Positions 57,601 to 64,000 of a DNA stretch of 64,000 nt are shown here, piece by piece. A program made the translations under genes and the position numbers. The stretch comes from Astrothelium macrocarpum (taxonomy: Eukaryota; Ascomycota; Dothideomycetes; Trypetheliales; Trypetheliaceae), in the NCBI GenBank assembly GCA_021030915.1, contig JAGEMR010000006.1, positions 62,001 to 126,000 on the forward strand, in the 5' to 3' direction. Position 1 is the first letter of the stretch; the number at the start of each line of letters is the position of its first letter. Under the pieces are notes generated by a model that saw nothing but the letters and a program-made list of their open reading frames with translations, was not told the DNA's origin and did no database searches.

Positions 57601-59069
57601 GGATTTACCAGTTGGAATCCTACCTTTGGTTGCCGCTTCGAGAGCCAGCCTCTCGGCTTCTGGCCGTTGGGCTTGCAGGCGAGGGAGAAGCATGTTCCAC
57701 GCATCCTCTGTCAGAGCCGTGGGGATCTGTAGAGCTGCTCGAAATGACTCCATGTACTGGAGCACGTTTCTAGTTATCGGCGGATGCAGCAACTCGCAAC
57801 GATGCTCAATCTCGGCTCGTTTGAGGGCTTTCGATTGATTGACGTCCCGTATGTCTCGCCCTATTCTGTTCTGTTGGGCTATGGAGTGCGGCACGCTAGA
57901 ATCTCTGATAGATCGCGAGTTTTGTATAATGACCGAAGCAGAAGATGGTGCTAGGAAGAGCAGTCAGTAACTATGCCAGTTAATCTTGGACGAAAAATTG
58001 CTACGAACTCATCGTGCTGCGTGGGCTACTCTGTCCTTGAGAAAACGTGGACGTCTCCCGAATTGATGGACGAGTGTAAACATCGTGCCTGATCGAGTCC
58101 AGGCCTCCTCTCGCTTCAAAACGTTCCCATCGGGCAGCATCAATTATTTTCTCTTTGCCAGTAGCTGCCAGACCTTTGCTCCACTCTTCTGCGGCCGCTG
58201 GGCCCAAGGCTCGTGTTTCTCCCAGCTGACGTTCTATTTCTTCGATATGCGGTTTATAAAATAGTTTGGCAACGTGCGACGTTGAAGATGGTCCAGCAAA
58301 GTCTTGAGCGGAAATGGACGGAATGACATGCAAATCTCCTGTCACTACAACGAAGGGGAGAGCTTGGAGAAGCAAGGGGGATGACGAGAAGAGCAGGGTA
58401 GCTTCCTATATATTTGTCAGTGGAGTCCAAAGTGCAAAGCTTCTAAAGCATCACCCTTTGCGATTGACGTTCTAGACACGACCCACAGGCTCGGATTGCA
58501 AATGGCCAGATGATACGGACGCCTTCTGGGCCAGGTCCATTTTGGAAAGATCTCTCCGGAAGGACGCGAGTTTTGGGTAAGATACCACAAAACATACAGC
58601 CTTGACCTAATATTAGCTTCCACATGTCATTCTCGGAGCAATTGATTAGCGGTCTCGGCATTGTCGGAAAGTGAAGCTTCCTCGAGTCTAACCACACAGT
58701 CTCGGCATCCAGGATTTGCAGGCGACCTTTCCTACGGTGCGACCAGCGGTGGGCTTCAGAATCAGAGAGGTAACGGTGGAAAGTCCGATTCACTCGCAAT
58801 AGACGGCAGAGCATCAATGGAGGCAATTGCTTGAAAATATGTTGCCATATTTCTGCTGGTAAACGTGCAACAGCAGGAAGATTTGGAAAGCGAGCAAGAT
58901 GCTGCGCTTCTGTCTTTTGACGCTTTTCGGGTTGCTGCAAGTTCTCATCCGGTAGACTGCGTTTTGGCGCTCGATCCATGGCAGAGCTCGATACGGGAGG
59001 ATCTGTCGAAGGGCTGCCATAGATGTCCGAGAAGTCATCCAACTTTGGACTACCGTTTGCATCTTCCAT
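54613..59069 (-). CDS. Large F-box-domain protein of unknown substrate
   Basis: Three minus-strand exons, 59069-58455, 58405-58009 and 57950-54613, give 1449 residues. An F-box-like segment at about residues 44-90 (NLPAVARLPAEIWQHIFKQL, then LMLCRLLRVNRTFHRYL) suggests an SCF ubiquitin-ligase adaptor. Cys pairs around GCMFCG (residues about 155-180) and AIRACGSCLER, and later LCHDCVASKKSYGFEAVLQH with a GAKHTNSF stretch, look like degenerate zinc-finger positions. The long C-terminal part is hydrophilic, rich in Arg, Gln, Pro and Ser, and mostly disordered; PRDRIYEQQRIRYVPENE lies near the end. The three frames join in phase, so this is treated as one gene although only the first exon has a named domain. 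Targets are unknown. Confidence 0.85.
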
Positions 59070-59681
59070 GACGGCAGGAATATGGCCTCCTGGGTGAGTG
59101 TAGGCAGGACCAGGAACGGCTCCAGGAAGGACCTAATGAGGTTCCGAGTGAGGAAATCATGGGAAAGACGGGGCAGACGGGAAAGACAGGGATTTCTAAG
59201 GCCAGGGCAGAGGTCGAACTTGAAGGGAAGGTCCGAGTCAGAGCAAATCTTGTCCTCCAGCTTTTCTACTTTACACGGAAAGAGAGTAAGTGTGCAATCC
59301 TCTGGGCGGCGTGGTGGACAAACGTATGGAATTTCAAGGCAGCATCGGGCACGAGAGTCGAAGGACCGTTCTAGAAAAGAAAGTGGAGGGGCAGCATCCA
59401 GACGCGCTCATATATGGGCGACTTGGTGCTGATGGACGAGCGCCTGTAGAGAAGTGAGGCGACCTAGCGCGCCCCAAAAGGGAAAGCTACATGTTGCCTC
59501 ATCTGCCTCGGCTCGTAACAACGTTGTTCCGGCGGGATTGGACACCCTGTACCCGTGTACCTCAGCCTGCATCGCTGACGACCCTCCCATTATTGACTGC
59601 CTTGCTTTCTAGTTGCTTGACCACTCTCCGATTATCCTCGAAAAAGTCTTCAGACCACAATTGTCTCGCATTCTCAATGTC
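59070..59681. promoter_or_regulatory. Divergent promoter region F-box gene / abp1
   Basis: This 612 bp region between outward-reading genes must carry both promoters. Frames at 59082-59432 and 59408-59590 show no domain and are not called. Confidence 0.5.
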
Positions 59682-62364
59682 ATGGCCACGCTAAACACCT
59701 CTACCAACGGCCCCTCTATAACCAATAGCTATCGGGCTATTGTCGACGCGCCTCTACCATCTGGTGCCGCTGCTAGCTCTCCAACCTACGGGCAATGGGC
59801 CGTCTTTACTGTATCTGCTCCACTTGCAAATGCCTTTCAGCAAGATAGCGGGAAAGAAAGTGTTCTAAAGGTCCAAACCACCGGTGGTCAGCACATCTTC
59901 ACAATTGCCTGTTCCATCTTGTTTGCTCACCAACTCTGCAGAGGGAGAATTAGCTGACCTTGTTGACGAATTCTCTGATGGTCGTATTCAATTTGCTTTT
60001 GTCAAAGTCAAAGATTCCAACACAACACTTTCAAAATGCGTGCTTATAGCATGGGTACGAGCTTCACTTTTGAATCTCCCTACACCTCAACGCTGACCTT
60101 GCTTGTCTGTATCAGTGTGGTCAAGGCGTGCCTGAGCGTACAAAAGGTTACTTTACAAGTCATCTGACGGCTGTTTCCAAGCTTCTACACGTAAGTATCA
60201 GGACATGATTTGTATATCGATTTGAAATTACTCATCTCACTCAGGGCTATCATGTGCAAGTCACTGCCAGGTCAGATGCCGATTTGACCCCGGGATCAAT
60301 CGTTCAGAAAGTTGCAGATGCCTCAGGCTCTAAATACTCCGTGGGCAATAGCGCTCCTGCATTTCAATCGAGAGGCCCACCACCTCCGGCCGCATCCAAA
60401 CCTGCCTTCACCCCAACACGGGTCGGTGGTGGCGTGTCTGCTTTCAACCCGCTCGGCTCCCGTACGGCTGCCGCTGCTTCAGCCAACCAAAATGTCGATG
60501 GCGACGGATGGGGCGAAGATGCTCCACCAGTCACACGTAGCCAGTTGGAAAAAGTTCAATCAGCATATCAGCCTACCAAGGTCAACTTGAAAGATTTGAC
60601 ATCACAACCACAATCGCAATCGCGTTTCGGTGCGCCTCAAAATGATGAGAATGGCCGATCAGATGTTGTCAAGGGTGGCTACCAGCCTATTGGAAAAGTG
60701 GACATTGCTGCAATTAGACGGCAAGCTCAAGAGAGCGGCCAAGTCAAAGACGACAGACCAGCGCCTGTGAAGGGGTCGTACGAGCCTGTGGGCAAAGTCG
60801 ACATTGCTGCAATCCGCAGTAGAGCTCAAGGGCCACCTAGTGTTGCTGCGAATGATAATCAGGAAGAAGCGCCGAAGCCCGTTTCAGAGCGTTCATCTGC
60901 CTTTACACAATCCGAGAGAATCACAACCCTTCCCAAACCCAAAGTCGCAAATAGGTTTGGTTCAAACACAAGTTCGTTCGCTGGTACAAAAGCTCCTCTA
61001 CCAGGAGATGTTGGAAGCAAACCGTCTCCAGGAGCAGCACCTGTTGGCAGCGCCAGCCGAACTTTTGCCGACCAAGGCGGCAAAACACCCGCTCAACTAT
61101 GGGCAGAGAGAAAAGCTCGAGAGCGAGGAACTAGCGGTGCAGCTGACAATCCGCCATCTGCTGGTTTGTCGGGTGTTCCTTCACCGATGGTAAGCCAACA
61201 GAGTGGTGGCAGCGCCGGCTGGAAGAGTGGATATACAGGAAAGTCCTGGGCACCTGTACAGACCACAAAGACTGGACAATCTGCAGTGAGCGCCTCGAGC
61301 CAGCAAGGTGCTGACCAAGAAGAACCCCAAGACGAGCCACTCGTCTCTCCACCCGGCGGCATCTCATCCGTCCGCGACCGCTTCCAAAACGTCCCTCCTA
61401 TGGGCACCCAAAGCTTCCCAACGCGAGAAGCGGCAGACACCGCCCCGGCACCACCACCAATGGACCTCTCCAGCAAACCCAACGCCAACGCCGCCCGCGG
61501 TATCCCCATCCCAGGCCTCCCTCAACGCCCTCAAGCCACCGAAGACGAGCCCGCCCCAGCCGCCCAACACGTCAGCGTGCCCCCTCCGCCCGCCCAACCC
61601 CCACGAAGCCCCACCCCCGAAGAAGAAGAGGAAGAAGAGCGCGCCGCCTCCCCCATCCAAGTCGCCATGCCCATCTCCCGCAGCCAACCCCCTTCCGCCA
61701 TCGAGCCGCCCTCAGAACGGCTCGCCCAGCCCGCCATGCCCACCGCCTCGCTCGAGCGCGCAGCCGCGCGCCAGGAAGAAGACCCCGAGGCCGATGCCGA
61801 GCCGGATCTGGGCCGCGGGGCCGCTGTCGCCGCGGCTGGCGGCGCAGCAGGGGGCCGGCGCGCGCTGATCCAGTACGACTACGAGAAGGCGGAGGACAAC
61901 GAGCTGGAGCTGCGCGAGGGCGAGTACGTCGAGGAGATTGAGATGGTCGACGCCGACTGGTGGATGGGGCGGAACAGCGCGGGCGAGACGGGCTTGTTCC
62001 CGAGCAATTATGTGGAGCTGGTGCCGGCGGAGGGCGCGGTCGATGAGGAGTCGCATATCCCTGTCGCTACGGCGGAGGAGCCGGAGGAGGTGACGGCTGC
62101 GGCAGCGCCGGGAGGAGGAGAGGGACATTCGGCGACGGCGTTGTATGATTATGAGGCTGCGGAGGATAATGAGTTGAGTTTTCCTGAGGGCGCGACGATT
62201 ACGGGGGTGGTAAGTCGAGGTTTACTTTCTTTCTCTGCGTGCGTGTGGCGTTGGGTGGCTAACGTGACTTTGAATAGGAATTTCCAGACGACGATTGGTG
62301 GTCTGGTGAGTATGGTGGTAGGGCGGGGCTGTTTCCGGCGAATTATGTGGAGCTTGTGGGGTGA
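59682..62364 (+). CDS. abp1: Actin-binding protein Abp1 (ADF-homology plus two SH3 domains)
   Basis: Cortical actin-patch protein that links F-actin, Arp2/3 activation and endocytosis. Five exons, 59682-59883, 59942-60054, 60116-60190, 60245-62209 and 62278-62364, give 813 residues. The ADF-H domain (about residues 12-140) is spread over the first four exons (SYRAIVDAP, DGRIQFAFVKVKDSNTTLSK, VPERTKGYFTSHL). The middle repeats a short motif: YQPIGKVDIAAIR and YEPVGKVDIAAIR. A Pro/Glu-rich linker leads to two SH3 domains: ALIQYDYEKAEDNELELREG to FPSNYVEL, and ALYDYEAAEDNELSFPEG to FPANYVEL; the second is cut by the last intron. Codon and base use change sharply after about 61300. Confidence 0.95.
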
Positions 62365-62402
62365 ATGGGGATGGATGGATAGATGGGTGGGTGGGTGCGG
62401 TA
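62365..62402. repeat. Short GGAT/GGGT microsatellite
   Basis: Units of ATGG, TAGA and GGGT run directly after the abp1 stop codon, within the 194 bp convergent spacer to mms19. Confidence 0.7.
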
Positions 62403-62558
62403 GAATGGGAGAGAGTACATGTACTATGTATACAGAGAAAAAGCATTGATTTAGCAAGTTTACGACAGTCTAGAATTCTCTGTTTCCTGGATCAAATCTC
62501 TAATCAAATCCATCCACATCGTTGCGTGTCTACATATCTCCAACATCCAGAGCGATCC

Positions 62559-64000
62559 TTACTCCTCTTCATCTTCCAACCCCAACCACGCAACACGACA
62601 TTTCACCGCCTCCCTCCTTACGCCCCTCCGCCCATCATCTAGCGCCGCTCTCAACTCCCGCACAACCCTCCCCCGCAATGGCACCACCACCTCCCGTCGC
62701 AACTGTCCCGGCACCATTGCCAAGCACGCCAACGCCGCTGTCCTAACGTTCTCCCCACTCACGCCCACCTTCGCCGCCGCCAGCAGCCGTGTTGCCAGGC
62801 TATGCGCGTGGCTCCCAAGCGCTTCGGCGTCGTTGGTGAGTATCGAATTCAGGGTACTGATGGCCGTCGTTTGCGCCACAGGATCCAACAACGGCGCAGT
62901 AGTGGTGGTGATGGTGGAAGTTGGGTCGACGGATTGAAGAAGAAGGGGGATCAGCGACGGAAGCTCGGGAGCTAGGACAGAGTACGGAAGGTAAGCGAGG
63001 ATTCCCGCAAGAGCTTGAAGGTAGTTTGTTCTGGCTTCCAATGGCGCCGTGCGAGATGCGGTGGTGAGGACAGGGCAGGCGAGGGCGAAGAGTTTCTGAG
63101 GGTGCAGTCTGGAGATGCGGCAGTGGTTTTCGCGGGTGAGGAATTCGTCCGGGGCGAGGAGAGTGGAGAAGCCGCGGGCAATGCTAGAGCCGTGGGTAGG
63201 ATCAGAGAGGTCGTTGAGGAGTTGGGTGATGCGAGTGGTGGCGAGGGGACTATTGCGCAGAAGGAGGGCTTTGGAGATGGCGAATTCGATGCGAAGGTCG
63301 ATTATGTCTATGCTTGAGACGGTTGCCTCATTTATTTTTTTGAGGTCAAGTTCGCTAATAATAGCTTCCAAGTCGGACTCGGCAATCGATTTATTGACAA
63401 TTAGTGATATCTGAGAAAGGCCAATCGTCGTGATATCTGGCGCGATTTCGTCTCTTTTGATAAGAGAGATCAGTTGATTTAGCACGAAAGGAGGCGTAAA
63501 TGGTAGCTTGACATCTGTTCGGACGGCTGCCAAAATGTGCGTTGATAGGAGAAGTAGATCTTGATGGTTGGAGAAAATATCATGCGACGGATTTTCTTCG
63601 ATTGAAAACGGAGCGGTATAAACTTTGCACAAAACCTGAGTTTGAACAAATGCATCTTGTTCAAGCAATATCTTCCGGCAAATTCTCCCGATCGAGTCCA
63701 AGATTGCTCGCCGTTCGGCAAAGTCTGTGAGAAGAGCATCATGATTCTGCAACCTCTCGAATAACCATTTTACTACGCTTGGGTAATAAGACTTTTGCGC
63801 GTCCAGATCCAAATCTTTGTATGCTCCATGAAGAAACGCATAAAGTAATGCATTAATCAAAGAATGCACAAAAATGCCCGAAGTTGGTCGTTGAAAAGCA
63901 ATTGCAAGCCTGTTCTTCAAGCGCATGACAATGGTCTCGAAAATCCTCTTCTCATTGCTCAGTCTTGCAAACGCCGCTAGAACCCGAAGGTTGGGAGAGT
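62559..64000 (-). CDS. mms19: MMS19/Met18 nucleotide-excision-repair protein, C-terminal part (runs off the right edge)
   Basis: HEAT-repeat adaptor of the cytosolic Fe-S cluster assembly (CIA) targeting complex, needed for DNA repair and replication enzymes. The minus strand is open from the right edge to a stop at 62561-62559, about 480 codons with no intron. The frame continues above its first internal Met (63926), reading NLRVLAAFARLSNEKRIFET, so the 5' end is outside the window. Blocks of the MMS19 C-terminal domain are RLKNRLAIAFQRPTSGIF, LINALLYAFLHGAYK, PSLIPLLLQSVDP, AALACLAMVPGQLRREVV and the final DDGRRGVRREAVKCRVAWL. Identity rests on this overall pattern; another HEAT protein is possible but less likely. 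Confidence 0.85.
   Translation of the reverse strand, partial: SPNLRVLAAFARLSNEKRIFETIVMRLKNRLAIAFQRPTSGIFVHSLINALLYAFLHGAYKDLDLDAQKSYYPSVVKWLFERLQNHDALLTDFAERRAILDSIGRICRKILLEQDAFVQTQVLCKVYTAPFSIEENPSHDIFSNHQDLLLLSTHILAAVRTDVKLPFTPPFVLNQLISLIKRDEIAPDITTIGLSQISLIVNKSIAESDLEAIISELDLKKINEATVSSIDIIDLRIEFAISKALLLRNSPLATTRITQLLNDLSDPTHGSSIARGFSTLLAPDEFLTRENHCRISRLHPQKLFALACPVLTTASRTAPLEARTNYLQALAGILAYLPYSVLAPELPSLIPLLLQSVDPTSTITTTTAPLLDPVAQTTAISTLNSILTNDAEALGSHAHSLATRLLAAAKVGVSGENVRTAALACLAMVPGQLRREVVVPLRGRVVRELRAALDDGRRGVRREAVKCRVAWLGLEDEEE

Noticed and set aside
61364..61687. Gly-rich minus-strand frame within abp1
   Set aside because: It is the antisense of the Pro-rich linker and has no independent support.
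1..64000. tRNA genes, CRISPR arrays, phage or viral genes
   Set aside because: No convincing tRNA B-box with a foldable cloverleaf, no spaced direct repeats and no viral-type genes were seen by eye; a tRNA scan would be decisive.

Overview
The window is nuclear DNA of a filamentous ascomycete (Pezizomycotina). The evidence is many introns of about 48-65 bp, heterokaryon-incompatibility (HET) type genes, a fungal rhodopsin-like (PTH11-type) membrane protein, and an AT-eroded DNA transposon that looks like repeat-induced point mutation. Leotiomycetes would fit, but this is inferred from overall flavour and not proven. No tRNA, rRNA, CRISPR array, virus or organellar sequence was recognised. Gene models were built by hand by joining reading frames at GT-AG (twice GC-AG) introns. 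All complete models keep frame, and their lengths suit their families.

Left part (1-17.8 kb) is conserved housekeeping: AMP deaminase (cut by the left edge), protein O-mannosyltransferase Pmt4, PP2A B-type regulatory subunit, a UDP-GlcNAc-type transporter, succinate dehydrogenase flavoprotein, 26S proteasome ATPase Rpt1, and chaperonin subunit CCT4. Rpt1 and CCT4 are divergent and share a 354 bp spacer.

Middle part (17.8-44.2 kb) is looser and more accessory. It holds secreted enzymes (a GtaA-type glutaminase, a BNR/Asp-box beta-propeller protein, a GH25 lysozyme), a large intronless HET-like gene, an eroded Tc1/mariner-type element with intact inverted repeats, a rhodopsin-like membrane protein, a decayed second HET gene, a long repeat-bearing GPI-anchored wall protein and an epoxide hydrolase. 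Intergenic stretches are long here.

Right part (44.3-64 kb) is conserved again: a GRF zinc-finger protein, Tma22/DENR, an isochorismatase-like hydrolase, dynamin Dnm1, a PEBP-family protein, a large F-box protein, actin-binding Abp1 and Mms19 (cut by the right edge).

The genes do not form one pathway. The points that stand out are very short exons (8, 9, 17, 20 and 25 nt), two GC-AG introns, the HET gene / HET relic / transposon neighbourhood, and a recurring pattern in which GC-rich patches near gene 3' ends switch abruptly from C-rich to G-rich on the top strand. I saw no clear new multi-gene system. The skew-switch patches are the least explained signal.
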